Assembly: GCF_003253745.1 (NCBI RefSeq)
Contig: NZ_MZXV01000032.1
Location: 868,001-932,000, forward strand
Reading direction: 5' to 3'
DNA from: Mesorhizobium kowhaii
GTDB taxonomy: Bacteria; Pseudomonadota; Alphaproteobacteria; Rhizobiales; Rhizobiaceae
Length of the DNA stretch: 64,000 nucleotides
This document shows, piece by piece, positions 16,219 to 25,812 of the stretch (position 1 is the stretch's first letter; the number at the start of each line of letters is the position of its first letter). The notes beneath the pieces are model-generated. The model saw nothing but the letters and a program-made list of their open reading frames with translations, did no database searches and was not told the origin of the DNA. The position numbers were made by a program, and so were the translations under genes.

Positions 16219-17823
16219 ATGGGATATCCAGACAGAATGCGTGATTTCCAGTTTCCCGGCCGCTCGCCGGTTCGTGCCACTGAAGCGGTTGCCGCGACGT
16301 CGCACCCGCTTTCGACCCTTGCCGCAATCGACATGCTGCGCTCCGGCGGCAACGCCATGGATGCCGCCGTCTGCGCCGCCGCCGTCCAAGGCGTAGTCGA
16401 ACCGCAATCGACCGGCATCGGTGGCGATTGCTTCGTGCTCTATTGCCCGGCGGGACAAGGCGACGTGCTGGCCTTCAATGGCTCCGGCCGCGCGCCGGCC
16501 AAGGCGACGGTCGACTGGTATCTGGAAAAAGGCTTCGACCGCATCCCGCTGCAGGGACCGCACGCTGTCACCGTGCCGGGTGCCGTCGACGCCTGGAGCC
16601 GCCTGCTGGAGGACCATGGCCGCAAGGGGCTTGCCGATGCGCTGGCACCGGCCATCCACTACGCCGAGAACGGCTATGTCGTGCATGACCGCGTCGCCTT
16701 CGACTGGGCCGAGCCGGAAACCGATCTGTCGGCCGACGAACATGCAGCGCGCATCTTCCTGCCCGGCGGCAAGGCGCCGAAGGCCGGCGATGTCCACCGC
16801 CAGCCGGAACTGGCGGCCACCTTGCGGATAATCGCCAGGCACGGCCGCGCCGGATTCTATGAAGGCGCCGTCGCCGACGATATCGTCAGCCGGCTCAATG
16901 AACTGGGCGGACTGCATTCGACCGAAGATTTCGCCGCGACCAGAGGCGACTATGTGGCGCCGGTCAGCACCGCCTATGGCGGCCACGACATTCACCAGAT
17001 GCCGCCGAACAATCAGGGGCTGACGGCGCTTTTGATGCTGAACGTGCTGTCGGGGTTCAAGCTTGGCGGGCTCGATCCCAATGGCGCCGAGCGCCTGCAT
17101 CTGGAGATCGAAGCCGGACGGCTGGCCTATCGCGACCGCGACCGCTTTATCGGCGACCAGGACCATGTCCCGGTGCCGGTAAAGCAGCTTCTGTCCAGCG
17201 CCTATGCCGACCGGCTGCGTGCCGAGATCGATCGCGAGCGTGCCATGACGCATCTGCCGCGCCTCGACCTGCCCGGCAGCGACACGGTCTATATCTCCAT
17301 CGTCGACCGCGACCGCAATGCGGTCTCCTTCATCAACTCGACCTATTATTCGTTCGGCAGCGGCGTCGTCGGCCCGAAGACCGGTGTCGTGCTGCAGAAC
17401 CGCGGCTCGAGCTTCCGCCTCGACCCGGCGCACCCGAACGCCATCGCGCCCGGCAAGCGGCCGATGCACACGATCATGCCCGGCATGGCAACCAGGAATG
17501 GCCGCGTGGTGATGCCGTTCGGCGTCATGGGCGGCGGTTACCAGCCGTTCGGGCACGTCCATCTGCTGACCAACATGCTCGATTTCGGCATGGACCCGCA
17601 GCAGGCGCTGGATGCGCCACGTGTGTTCTACAATGATGATACCGTGGAGGCCGAACGCAACGTGCCCTCCGAGGCAATCGAAGGCCTGCGCCGGCGCGGC
17701 CACCGCATAGGCGAGCCGCATCACCCGCTTGGCGGCGGGCAGGTGGTGCTGATCGACTGGGAGAAGGGAACCCTGACCGGCGCCTCCGATCCGCGCAAGG
17801 ATGGTTTGGCGCTTGGCTATTGA
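16219..17823 (+). CDS. Gamma-glutamyltransferase family protein, cytoplasmic type
   Basis: 534 residues from the ATG at 16219 (a GTG at 16213 is an alternative). It is an Ntn-hydrolase-type GGT. The large-subunit motif is SGGNAMDAAVCAAAVQGVVEPQSTGIGGD, quoted in parts as SGGNAMDAAVCA and GIGGDCF. The autocleavage/nucleophile threonine is in DTVYISIVD (about Thr356), and a GKRPMHTIMPG loop follows. There is no signal peptide, unlike classical periplasmic GGT, so it would act in the cytosol on an imported gamma-glutamyl compound or act as an acylase. It sits 12 bases after the permease genes in the GntR-controlled operon. Confidence 0.85.
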   Translation: MGYPDRMRDFQFPGRSPVRATEAVAATSHPLSTLAAIDMLRSGGNAMDAAVCAAAVQGVVEPQSTGIGGDCFVLYCPAGQGDVLAFNGSGRAPAKATVDWYLEKGFDRIPLQGPHAVTVPGAVDAWSRLLEDHGRKGLADALAPAIHYAENGYVVHDRVAFDWAEPETDLSADEHAARIFLPGGKAPKAGDVHRQPELAATLRIIARHGRAGFYEGAVADDIVSRLNELGGLHSTEDFAATRGDYVAPVSTAYGGHDIHQMPPNNQGLTALLMLNVLSGFKLGGLDPNGAERLHLEIEAGRLAYRDRDRFIGDQDHVPVPVKQLLSSAYADRLRAEIDRERAMTHLPRLDLPGSDTVYISIVDRDRNAVSFINSTYYSFGSGVVGPKTGVVLQNRGSSFRLDPAHPNAIAPGKRPMHTIMPGMATRNGRVVMPFGVMGGGYQPFGHVHLLTNMLDFGMDPQQALDAPRVFYNDDTVEAERNVPSEAIEGLRRRGHRIGEPHHPLGGGQVVLIDWEKGTLTGASDPRKDGLALGY

Positions 17824-17893
17824 TGGCCTCGGCTTTGCCGTGGCATCACAGTCGCGGCTGGATTTTGTCGGATTGGAAAAAGTGTCGGTAATC

Positions 17894-19420
17894 ATGACCA
17901 GTATCGGAAATTCTCCTGGGCTTTCGCGCCCACTTGCCGCCGGCGCCGATAATGCTCCGGCGATTTCGGCGCCCGAAAGAACCACGCTGACGCATGGCGG
18001 ACTGCGCGATCTGATCGCCACCACCGCTGCTGCGCTGCATGCGCGCGGCATCGGCCGTGGCGACAGGGTGGCCATCGTGCTGCCCAACGGACCGGAGATG
18101 GCCACCGCTTTCGTCGCGGTGGCAGCCGCGGCCTCGACGGCGCCGCTCAATCCCGCCTACCGGGCCGACGAGCTCGATTTCTACCTCACCGACATCGGTG
18201 CCAAGGCGATCCTCGTTGCGCAGGACGAGACCGGCCCCGCAGTGGCGGTTGCCGAGCGTCTCGGCATCGGCGTGCTCCGGCTTGTCGCTTTGCCTGACGC
18301 GCCGGCTGGAAGTTTTGCCGTCGAGGGCGCGGCGATCGGGCCGCAGGCTGCGCCTGACATGGCGCAGGACAGCGACATCGCGCTTTTGCTGCACACCTCC
18401 GGCACCACGTCGCGGCCCAAGCTGGTGCCGCTCAGCCATGCCAACATCGCGGCCTCTGCCGCCCATATCGGTGCGACGCTCGGCCTGACGGCCAATGATC
18501 GCTGCCTCAACATCATGCCGCTGTTCCACATTCACGGCCTGATCGCGGCCGTGCTGTCCTCACTTGCATCGGGCGGCAGCATCTACTGCACGCCGGGCTT
18601 CAACGCGCTGCGCTTCTTCCAGTGGCTGAGCGAGGCGCGGCCGAGCTGGTACACGGCGGTGCCGACCATGCACCAGGCGATCCTGCCCCGCGCGGCGCGC
18701 AATGCCGAGGTGCTGGCGGCAGCGCGCCTGCGCTTCATCCGCTCGTCCTCGGCATCGCTGCCGGCGCAAGTAATGGCCGAGCTGGAGGCGACCTTCGGCT
18801 GCCCGGTGATCGAATCCTACGGGATGACCGAGGCGGCGCACCAGATGGCGTCGAACCGGCTGCCGCCGGGCCAGCGCAAGCCGGGTAGCGTCGGCGCCTC
18901 CGCCGGACCGGAGGTGGCGGTGATGGCGCCGGACGGGCGACTGCTCAAAGCCGGTGAAACCGGCGAGATCGTCATTCGCGGACCCAATGTCACGGTGGGC
19001 TACGAGAAGAACCCGGACGCCAATGCCACGGCTTTCGCGCATGGCTGGTTCCACACCGGCGACCAGGGCGTGCTGGACGAAGACTTCTATTTGCGCGTCA
19101 CCGGCCGGCTGAAGGAGATCATCAACCGCGGCGGCGAGAAGATCTCGCCGCTCGAGGTCGACGACGTGCTGATGGACCACCCGGCGGTGGCGCAGGTCGT
19201 CACCTTCGCCATGCCGCATGACAAGCTTGGCGAGGAGGTCGCAGCGGCGGTGGTGCTGCGTGAGGGCATGACCGCCAACGAGAGCGATATCCGCGGCTAT
19301 GCGGCGACGCGGCTCGCCGACTTCAAGGTGCCGCGCAAAGTCCTGATCCTGGACGAGATCCCCAAGGGCGCGACGGGCAAGCTGCAACGCATTGGGCTTG
19401 CCGCCAAACTCGGACTTTGA
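17894..19420 (+). CDS. AMP-forming acyl-CoA ligase
   Basis: 508 residues from the ATG at 17894. ANL-superfamily motifs occur in order: P-loop LLLHTSGTTSRPKLVPLSH, the A5 motif YGMTEAAHQMASN, the A8 hinge GWFHTGDQG, and catalytic Lys in GATGKLQR near the end. The short length and the PLFHIHGL segment resemble oxalate- or malonate-type short-chain ligases more than long-chain FadD. It would make a CoA thioester from an acid released by upstream enzymes. It lies in the same operon between the GGT and the PanE-like gene (gaps of 70 and 2 bases). Confidence 0.8.
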   Translation: MTSIGNSPGLSRPLAAGADNAPAISAPERTTLTHGGLRDLIATTAAALHARGIGRGDRVAIVLPNGPEMATAFVAVAAAASTAPLNPAYRADELDFYLTDIGAKAILVAQDETGPAVAVAERLGIGVLRLVALPDAPAGSFAVEGAAIGPQAAPDMAQDSDIALLLHTSGTTSRPKLVPLSHANIAASAAHIGATLGLTANDRCLNIMPLFHIHGLIAAVLSSLASGGSIYCTPGFNALRFFQWLSEARPSWYTAVPTMHQAILPRAARNAEVLAAARLRFIRSSSASLPAQVMAELEATFGCPVIESYGMTEAAHQMASNRLPPGQRKPGSVGASAGPEVAVMAPDGRLLKAGETGEIVIRGPNVTVGYEKNPDANATAFAHGWFHTGDQGVLDEDFYLRVTGRLKEIINRGGEKISPLEVDDVLMDHPAVAQVVTFAMPHDKLGEEVAAAVVLREGMTANESDIRGYAATRLADFKVPRKVLILDEIPKGATGKLQRIGLAAKLGL

Positions 19421-19422
19421 CG

Positions 19423-20403
19423 ATGAAGATCACCATCTTTGGCGCCGGTGCTATCGGCGGCTATCTCGCCGCCAAGCTCGCCATGGCCGGCCGGACCGAG
19501 CTTTCGATCGTCGCGCGCGGCGCCCACCTCGACGCGATCAAGGCAGATGGGCTGCGCCTGATCGAAGACGGCCAGGAAACGTCGGTCCCCGTCCAGGCCG
19601 CCGCGAAAGCCGAGGAGCTTGGCGCCCAGGACTATGTGGTGCTGGCCCTAAAAGCCCATTCCCTCACCCCTGCACTCGACCAGATCGCGCCGCTGCTTGG
19701 GCAGGACACCGCCGTCGTCACCATGCAGAACGGCGTGCCGTGGTGGTATTTCCATGACGTCGGCGGGCCGCTCGAAGGCACCAGGTTGAACGCGGTCGAT
19801 CCCGGCGGCGCGATCTGGCAGCGGATCGGACCGCAGCGCGTCATCGGCTCGGTCGTCTATCCCGCGGTCGAGGTCGACGCGCCCGGCCTCATCCGCCATG
19901 TCGAGGGCAAACGCTTCTCGCTCGGCGAACCCTCGGGCGAGCGCAGCGAGCGGGTCACGCGGCTGGCCGAGGAGATGGTCAAGGCCGGGCTGCAGGTGCC
20001 GGTCCGCGACGATATCCGCAGCGAGATCTGGGTGAAGCTGTGGGGCAACCTCTCCTTCAATCCGATCTCGGCGCTGACCGGCAGCACGCTGGCGGCGATC
20101 GTTGCCGACGAGGCGACCCGTGCGCTTGCCCGCGCCATGATGCTGGAGGCGCAGGCAATCGGTGAAAGTCTCGGCGTGCGTTTTCCCATAGCCGTCGACC
20201 GGCGCATCAAGGGCGCCGGCGATGTCGGCGAGCACAAGACCTCGATGCTGCAGGACCTGGAACGCGGCCGGCCGATGGAGATCGACGCGCTGGTGAGTGC
20301 GGTGCAGGAACTCGGCCGGCTAACGGACAAGCCGACCCCCACCATCGATGCCGTGCTGGCACTGGTGCGCCGCCTCGCCATCGAGCGCGGCTGTTATTCC
20401 TGA
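19423..20403 (+). CDS. Ketopantoate-reductase-family (PanE/ApbA) oxidoreductase
   Basis: 326 residues with an N-terminal NADP-binding fold (MKITIFGAGAIGGYLAAKLA) and a helical C-terminal domain. The family segments KLWGNLSFNPISALTG and TSMLQDLERGRPMEIDA carry the usual catalytic Lys and binding Glu/Asp. PanE proper reduces 2-dehydropantoate in CoA synthesis, but this operon (importer, GGT, CoA ligase) suggests a catabolic 2-keto/2-hydroxy acid substrate. It starts two bases after the ligase stop and converges on the minus-strand amide operon 18 bases downstream. Confidence 0.8.
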   Translation: MKITIFGAGAIGGYLAAKLAMAGRTELSIVARGAHLDAIKADGLRLIEDGQETSVPVQAAAKAEELGAQDYVVLALKAHSLTPALDQIAPLLGQDTAVVTMQNGVPWWYFHDVGGPLEGTRLNAVDPGGAIWQRIGPQRVIGSVVYPAVEVDAPGLIRHVEGKRFSLGEPSGERSERVTRLAEEMVKAGLQVPVRDDIRSEIWVKLWGNLSFNPISALTGSTLAAIVADEATRALARAMMLEAQAIGESLGVRFPIAVDRRIKGAGDVGEHKTSMLQDLERGRPMEIDALVSAVQELGRLTDKPTPTIDAVLALVRRLAIERGCYS

Positions 20404-20421
20404 CGGGACTTAGAGCTTTGT

Positions 20422-22239
20422 TCAGGCGTCGGCGGCGACGAGATGGCCGTTGCCGACATCCCTTAGCGCCAGCTTCAGCGGCGCCTCGCCGATCCTGCGG
20501 GTGGCGCTCGGGATTTCCTGGTCGAGGCGGGCGAAGCGGCTCCTTCGCTGCGCCGGGTCGGGCACCGGCACGGCTTCGATCAGCCGCCTGGTGTAAGGGT
20601 GGCGCGGGTTGGAAAACACCTGGTCGCGCGTGCCCATCTCAACGATCTGGCCGAGATACATAACGGCGACCCGGTCGGAGATGTTCTCGACCACCGCCAT
20701 GTCGTGCGAGATGAAGAGATAGGCGACGCCGAATTCGCGCTGCAATTCCTTCAACAGGTCGAGCACGCGCGCCTGCACCGAGACATCGAGTGCCGAGACG
20801 CTTTCATCGGCGATGATCAGCTTCGGCCGCAGCGCCAGCGCCCGCGCGATACAGACGCGCTGGCGCTGGCCGCCCGAGAACTCATGCGGATAGAGCTCCA
20901 TCTGGTCGGCAGACAGGCCGACGCGCTCGAACAGCGCCGCGACACGCTGGCTGCGCTCGTCCTTCGACGCGATGCCGTGGATGACAAGTGGCTCGGCGAC
21001 GAGGTCGCCGACGCGCATGCGCGGATCGAGCGAGGCGAAGGGGTCCTGGAAGATCATCTGCACGTCGCGGCGGACCGCTTTGCGCTCGTCGCGGCCAAGC
21101 CCGGACAGGTTGCGGCCGCCAATGACGATATCGCCGCTGTAAGGCACCAGCCCGGCCAGCGCCTTGGCGGTGGTCGACTTGCCGCAGCCGGACTCGCCGA
21201 CCAGCGCCAGCGTCTCGTTGGGCGCGATCGAAAAGCTGATACCCTCGACGGCGTGAACACGGCGGTTGACCCGGCCGAAGATGCCGCCGCGCAGATCGAA
21301 GCGAACATGCAGATCATTGACCACGGCGACGTTAGCCGGCGCCGCCGTCTCGGCATCCCCGGATTTCTGGCGGCCGGCACCGGTGCCGATGCGCGGCACG
21401 GCGGCAAGCAGCTCGCGCGTGTAGTCGGCTTGCGGCCTGGCGAAGATGTCTGATGTCGTGCCTTCCTCGACCATGCGGCCATGCCGCATGATGATGACGC
21501 GATCGGCCATTTCGGCAACCACGCCCATGTCGTGGGTGATCAGGATCACGCTGGTGCCATGCTGGCGCTGCAGGTCGCGCAAGAGTTCCAGCACCTCGCC
21601 TTGCACAGTGACGTCGAGCGCCGTCGTCGGCTCGTCGGCGATCAGCACGTCGGGCTCCAGCGCCAGCGCCATGGCGATCATCACCCGCTGACGCATGCCG
21701 CCGGAGAGCTCATGCGGAAACTGTTTTAGCCGGCTTTCAGCCTCCGAAATACGCACCGCCTTCAGCGCCTCGATGGCGCGCTGGCGGGCCTGCGCCTGTG
21801 ACAGGCTGGTGTGCGCCTCGATGGACTCGGTGAGCTGCCGGCCGATCGACAGCACCGGATTGAGCGAGGTCATCGGCTCCTGAAAGATCATGGCGATGCG
21901 GTCGCCGCGAATGCGGCGCATCTGGCGCTCGTCGAGCGTCGCCAGATCGGTATCGCCCAGATCCCCGGTACGAAGGCGGATTTTCCCCGACGATATGCGC
22001 GCGGCGGGTTGCGGCAAGAGCTGCATGATCGCCAGCGCCGTCATCGACTTGCCGGAGCCGGATTCGCCCGCAATGCACAACGTTTCGCCACGGGCCAGCG
22101 TCAGCGACAGGTTGGAGACGACGTCCCGCTCGCCGTCCTCCCCGCGCACGCTGACCGACAGGCCGGCGATGTCGAGCACCGGTCCCGCCGTCGCCGGAGC
22201 GGCAGCCCCGGCGTGCTTCTTACCCGCGCCTGCGTTCAT
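20422..22239 (-). CDS. Fused dipeptide-class ABC ATPase (DppD-DppF in one chain)
   Basis: 605 residues from an ATG that overlaps the formamidase stop. Two complete ATPase modules are joined. Module 1 has GESGSGKS, LSGGMRQRVMIAMAL and VLIADEPTTALD. Module 2 has GESGCGKS, FSGGQRQRVCIARAL and LIIADESVSALD. Each ends in an OppD/F-type extension, for example RHPYTRRLIEAVP. It drives the importer formed by the two permeases encoded upstream on the same strand. It is the last gene of the amide-regulated operon. Confidence 0.9.
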   Translation of the reverse strand: MNAGAGKKHAGAAAPATAGPVLDIAGLSVSVRGEDGERDVVSNLSLTLARGETLCIAGESGSGKSMTALAIMQLLPQPAARISSGKIRLRTGDLGDTDLATLDERQMRRIRGDRIAMIFQEPMTSLNPVLSIGRQLTESIEAHTSLSQAQARQRAIEALKAVRISEAESRLKQFPHELSGGMRQRVMIAMALALEPDVLIADEPTTALDVTVQGEVLELLRDLQRQHGTSVILITHDMGVVAEMADRVIIMRHGRMVEEGTTSDIFARPQADYTRELLAAVPRIGTGAGRQKSGDAETAAPANVAVVNDLHVRFDLRGGIFGRVNRRVHAVEGISFSIAPNETLALVGESGCGKSTTAKALAGLVPYSGDIVIGGRNLSGLGRDERKAVRRDVQMIFQDPFASLDPRMRVGDLVAEPLVIHGIASKDERSQRVAALFERVGLSADQMELYPHEFSGGQRQRVCIARALALRPKLIIADESVSALDVSVQARVLDLLKELQREFGVAYLFISHDMAVVENISDRVAVMYLGQIVEMGTRDQVFSNPRHPYTRRLIEAVPVPDPAQRRSRFARLDQEIPSATRRIGEAPLKLALRDVGNGHLVAADA

Positions 22240-23180
22240 TCGAAGACGCAGCGCGGGAAATAGAACGACACCACCCAGTTCGGCATGTCGACGATCTCGC
22301 TGATCCTGAGATCGCCGCACACCGAGGCCAGCATATAGGCATCGACAGGATCGAGCTTGTAGCGGCCGGCGAGCAGGTCGACCATCTGCGCGACGGCCTC
22401 CCTGGCGCCGGTCATCAGATCCGGGCCGATACCGGTCGTCACCTCATAGCCCTTTGCGTCGAGGTGGCGGGTCACCGGGCCGGAGGTGGTGAAGCGCGGC
22501 GTTTTCAGCCTGGCATCCTTGACCAGGTCGAGCTTGAGCACGACATCCATCGGGCTTTCGATCGCCGTGCCGCAGACCTCGCCATCGCCTTGCGCGGCAT
22601 GGGTGTCGCCGACCGAAAACAGCGCGCCCGCCACTTCCACCGGCAGATAAAGCGTGGTGCCGGTCGCGAGATCGCGGATGTCGAGATTGCCGCCGACCCG
22701 CCTTGGCGGCACCACCGAGTGATGGCCCTTTTCGGCCGGTGCGTTGCCGATGGTTCCGGCGAAGGGTTTCAGTGGCACGCGGGCGTTTTTGCCGAACAGC
22801 GCCGGCTCAAGCGAGGCGGCGTCATACTTCCAGATGTTGAGCGCCGGCTCCTTGAAGTCGTCGGCGAGCAGGCCGAAGCCGGGAATGTTCGCCGTCCAGC
22901 CGAAGCCGGACGGTTTGAACATCTCAATCGTCACCTTCAGCGCGTCACCCGGCTCGGCGCCCTCGACGAAGATCGGCCCGGTCACCGGGTTGATCTGGCC
23001 GAAGTCGAGCTTGGCGATATCGCCGACCGTGCTGTCGGCCTGCAACTGACCGCCGCCGGCATCAAGGCACTGGAACTCGATGGTCGAGCCGGGCGCCACC
23101 CGCTCGGCCGGGGCAAACGAATTGTCCCAGCCGAAATGGTGATGGCGTCCGTGGATTGTGTAGTCGCAGTTATTGCACAT
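22236..23180 (-). CDS. Acetamidase/formamidase family amidohydrolase
   Basis: 314 residues of the FmdA/AmdA family. Recognisable features are the N-terminal HFGWDNSFAPA and SIEFQCLDAGGGQL-like opening, the central SVGDTHAAQGDGEVCGTAIE block and the C-terminal DAYMLASVCGDLRISEIVD. Members hydrolyse formamide, acetamide or related short amides to ammonia. There is no signal peptide, so it is cytosolic. It overlaps the binding-protein gene by 11 bases and the ATPase gene by 4. Together with the AmiC/AmiR pair, this points to uptake and hydrolysis of a small amide as nitrogen source. Confidence 0.85.
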   Translation of the reverse strand: MCNNCDYTIHGRHHHFGWDNSFAPAERVAPGSTIEFQCLDAGGGQLQADSTVGDIAKLDFGQINPVTGPIFVEGAEPGDALKVTIEMFKPSGFGWTANIPGFGLLADDFKEPALNIWKYDAASLEPALFGKNARVPLKPFAGTIGNAPAEKGHHSVVPPRRVGGNLDIRDLATGTTLYLPVEVAGALFSVGDTHAAQGDGEVCGTAIESPMDVVLKLDLVKDARLKTPRFTTSGPVTRHLDAKGYEVTTGIGPDLMTGAREAVAQMVDLLAGRYKLDPVDAYMLASVCGDLRISEIVDMPNWVVSFYFPRCVFE

Positions 23181-24813
23181 CTTTTACGTACACATTGTCG
23201 TAGTTGACGAAGACATGGACCGGGTCGACATAGAGGTTGTCGGCGCCGCCCATGCGTGCGGATTTCATGGTGAAGCGCTGCTCGTTGAAGACCGGCGCCC
23301 AGGGCGCGTCTTCCATGATCTTGTCGTAGATCCCACTCCACATCTTGTTGCGCTCTTCAGACTTCGCCGGATCGGTTATCGAGTCGGCTTCGGCCGCCTT
23401 GGCGTCGAGATCCTTGTTGCAATACCAGGACCAGTTCCAGCCACCCGGCACCGCACCGGCGCAGCCGAGGATCGGGCCGTAGAAGTTCGACGGATCGGGA
23501 AAATCAGCGATCCAGCCCATGCCGCCGGACCAGATCATCGGCGCGCCGGCCTTGTCGCCGCCGGCGGCGATGACATTGGCCTGGGCCAGTGCCTGGATGC
23601 TGGCCTTGATGCCGATAGCCGCCAGATCCTGCTGGATCGCCTGGGCGATGCGCGGGTTGGGATCGGTGTTCATGGCGAACAATTGCGTGTCGAAGCCGTC
23701 GGGATGACCGGCCTCGGCAAGCAGCGCCTTGGCCTTGGCGACGTCATAGGGATAGCCCTTGAACTCCTTGTCGTAGCCCGGCATCGACGGCGGCAGCGGC
23801 TGGTTGGCCGGCACCGCGCGGTTGTTGACGATCTGGACGATGCGCGCCTTGTTGATCGCCATGTTGACGGCTTGCCTGACCTTCACATTGTCGAAGGGCG
23901 CCATTGTGGTGTTCATGGTGATGTAGCCAGTGTGCAGCTGGCCGCCTTCGACGACGCGCGCCTTCTGCTCGGGATCGGCCATCACCTCCTGGAATTTTGC
24001 CGGCGGAATGCTGTCAAGGGGCAGGTCGATCTCGCCTTTCTGCATGCGCAGCAGCGCCACGATCGGCTCCTGGCCAACCTCGAAGGTGATCTTGTCGAGA
24101 TGCGGCAGGCCCTTGTGCCAATAATCCGGGTTGCGCACGAAGACGATGCGCTGGCCGAGCGTCCACTCGGCGAGCTTGAACGCGCCGGTGCCGACCGGGT
24201 GCTTGCCGAAATCGGCGCCGTATTTCTCGACCTCCTCTTTCGGCACGACATGCGAGAAGTTGATGGCCATGACATGCAGGAAGGTGGCGTCCGGGCGGGT
24301 CAGCTCGAACTTGACGGTGTAGGGGTCGACCACGGTGACGCCGGAGAGGCTTTCGGCCTTGCCGGCGGCGACATCGTCATAGCCCTTGATCGAACCGAAG
24401 AAGCCGGCGCCCGGGCTCTGCGTCTTCGGATTGGTGACGCGGTCGAGCGAGTATTTCACATCGTCCGCCGTCATCTCGCGGCCATTGTGGAATTTGACGC
24501 CGTGGCGCAGCTTGAAGGTGAAGGTTTTGCCGTCGGGCGAGATCTCGTAGCTTTCGGCGAGGTCGGGCTTGAGGTTGGTGGTGCCCGGCTCATAATCCAT
24601 CAGCCCATCGAACAGGCTCTTGATCATCGACCAGTTTTGCCAGTCGTAACCGATCGCCGGGTCGAGCGTGGTGACATCGTCCTTGTATGTGGCGATGATT
24701 TCGCCGCCTTGCTTGGCGTTCGGATCGATGGTGTCCTCGGCGAGCGCGCTTGTCATGCCGAGCATCAGCGCCAGCGCCGATGCCGCCACTGTGGATGCCA
24801 GAAACTTTTTCAT
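23170..24813 (-). CDS. ABC substrate-binding protein, family 5 (dipeptide/oligopeptide/amide)
   Basis: 547 residues with a Sec signal (MKKFLASTVAASALALMLGM, cleavage near ALA-ED). Family-5 segments are clear: ATYKDDVTTLDPAIGYDWQN, KFHNGREMTADDVKYSLDRV and GTGAFKLAEWTLGQ. It binds the solute in the periplasm for the DppBCDF-type importer encoded around it. The neighbouring formamidase suggests a peptide-like or amide compound rather than ordinary dipeptides. It lies 78 bases after the permease gene on the same transcript. Confidence 0.9.
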   Translation of the reverse strand: MKKFLASTVAASALALMLGMTSALAEDTIDPNAKQGGEIIATYKDDVTTLDPAIGYDWQNWSMIKSLFDGLMDYEPGTTNLKPDLAESYEISPDGKTFTFKLRHGVKFHNGREMTADDVKYSLDRVTNPKTQSPGAGFFGSIKGYDDVAAGKAESLSGVTVVDPYTVKFELTRPDATFLHVMAINFSHVVPKEEVEKYGADFGKHPVGTGAFKLAEWTLGQRIVFVRNPDYWHKGLPHLDKITFEVGQEPIVALLRMQKGEIDLPLDSIPPAKFQEVMADPEQKARVVEGGQLHTGYITMNTTMAPFDNVKVRQAVNMAINKARIVQIVNNRAVPANQPLPPSMPGYDKEFKGYPYDVAKAKALLAEAGHPDGFDTQLFAMNTDPNPRIAQAIQQDLAAIGIKASIQALAQANVIAAGGDKAGAPMIWSGGMGWIADFPDPSNFYGPILGCAGAVPGGWNWSWYCNKDLDAKAAEADSITDPAKSEERNKMWSGIYDKIMEDAPWAPVFNEQRFTMKSARMGGADNLYVDPVHVFVNYDNVYVKDVQ

Positions 24814-24891
24814 TTTTATGTTCCCTTTCTCTGCTTGTTTTCGGTCATGCCCTGTTGTTTTCGGTGTCTGGGTTTCATCTGAGCTTGATGC

Positions 24892-25812
24892 TCATCTGAG
24901 TTTAATACGGGGGTCGATGAAGGGCGCGATGATATCGGCGAGCAGATTGCCGAGCACGATGGCGAAGGCCGACACCAGAGTGACGCCCATGATGATCGGA
25001 ATGTCGACGCGCTGGATGGCTTGCCACGCCAGCTGGCCGATGCCGGGCCAGCCGAACACGCTTTCGACCACGACGATGCCGCCCATGAAGATGCCGATGT
25101 CGATGCCGATCATGGCGATGACCGGCAGAATGGCGTTGGGCAGCGCGTGGCGGAAGAGGATGGCGCGCCGCGCCAGACCCTTGGCGCGCGCGGTGCGCAC
25201 ATAATCCTGGCGCAGCACGTCGATCATCGACGAGCGCATCATGCGCGCGTACCAGCCGGCGCCGAGGATGCCCATGGTCAGCGACGGCAGCACCAGATGG
25301 CGCCAAGTGCCGTAGCCGCCGATCGGAAACCAGCTCAGCCGCACGGCAAAGACATAGAGCAGCAACAGCCCGACGACGAATTGCGGCGCCGATACGCCGA
25401 CGAAGGAGGCGACCATCAGCGTCTGGTCGGTGGCGGTGCCGCGCTTGACGGCGGCGATCAGGCCCATGCTCAGGCCGATCAGCAATTCGCACAGGATGGC
25501 GCCGACCATCAGCAGCAGGCTTGCCGGCAGCCGCGAGACGATCAGTTCGGTGACCTCGGAGCGCTGGATGTAGGAACGGCCGAGATCGCCGCTGATGAGC
25601 CTGGTCAGATAGCGCCAGTACTGGATGACGAAGGGCTGGTCGAGGCCGAGTTGCTGGCGGATGTTCTCCACCGTCTGCGGCGTGGCGCTGCGGCCGGCGA
25701 TCTGGCGCACCGGATCGGCCGGCAGCAGATAGAGCAGCGCGAAGGTGATCAGCGAGACGCCGAGCAGGATGAGCAGCGACTGGATCAGGCGGCGGCCAAG
25801 ATAGGCGATCAT
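24892..25812 (-). CDS. ABC permease (DppB-like)
   Basis: 306 residues from ATG 25812, which overlaps the other permease's stop; longer in-frame starts run through that gene and are not real. It has the DppB layout: the first span and large periplasmic loop after MIAYLGRRLIQSLLILLGVS, five further spans, and the EAA loop QDYVRTARAKGLARRAILFR. It forms the importer channel with the DppC-like subunit. Confidence 0.9.
   Translation of the reverse strand: MIAYLGRRLIQSLLILLGVSLITFALLYLLPADPVRQIAGRSATPQTVENIRQQLGLDQPFVIQYWRYLTRLISGDLGRSYIQRSEVTELIVSRLPASLLLMVGAILCELLIGLSMGLIAAVKRGTATDQTLMVASFVGVSAPQFVVGLLLLYVFAVRLSWFPIGGYGTWRHLVLPSLTMGILGAGWYARMMRSSMIDVLRQDYVRTARAKGLARRAILFRHALPNAILPVIAMIGIDIGIFMGGIVVVESVFGWPGIGQLAWQAIQRVDIPIIMGVTLVSAFAIVLGNLLADIIAPFIDPRIKLR

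Noticed and set aside
15931..18150. Long minus-strand open frame (about 740 codons) across the GGT gene and the second permease
   Set aside because: It lies opposite two clear family proteins, has arginine/glutamine-rich filler with no motif, and reflects the codon bias of GC-rich DNA.
23173..24882. Long plus-strand open frame opposite the family-5 binding protein
   Set aside because: The minus strand carries an evident signal peptide and family motifs; the plus frame has neither motif nor ribosome-binding site.
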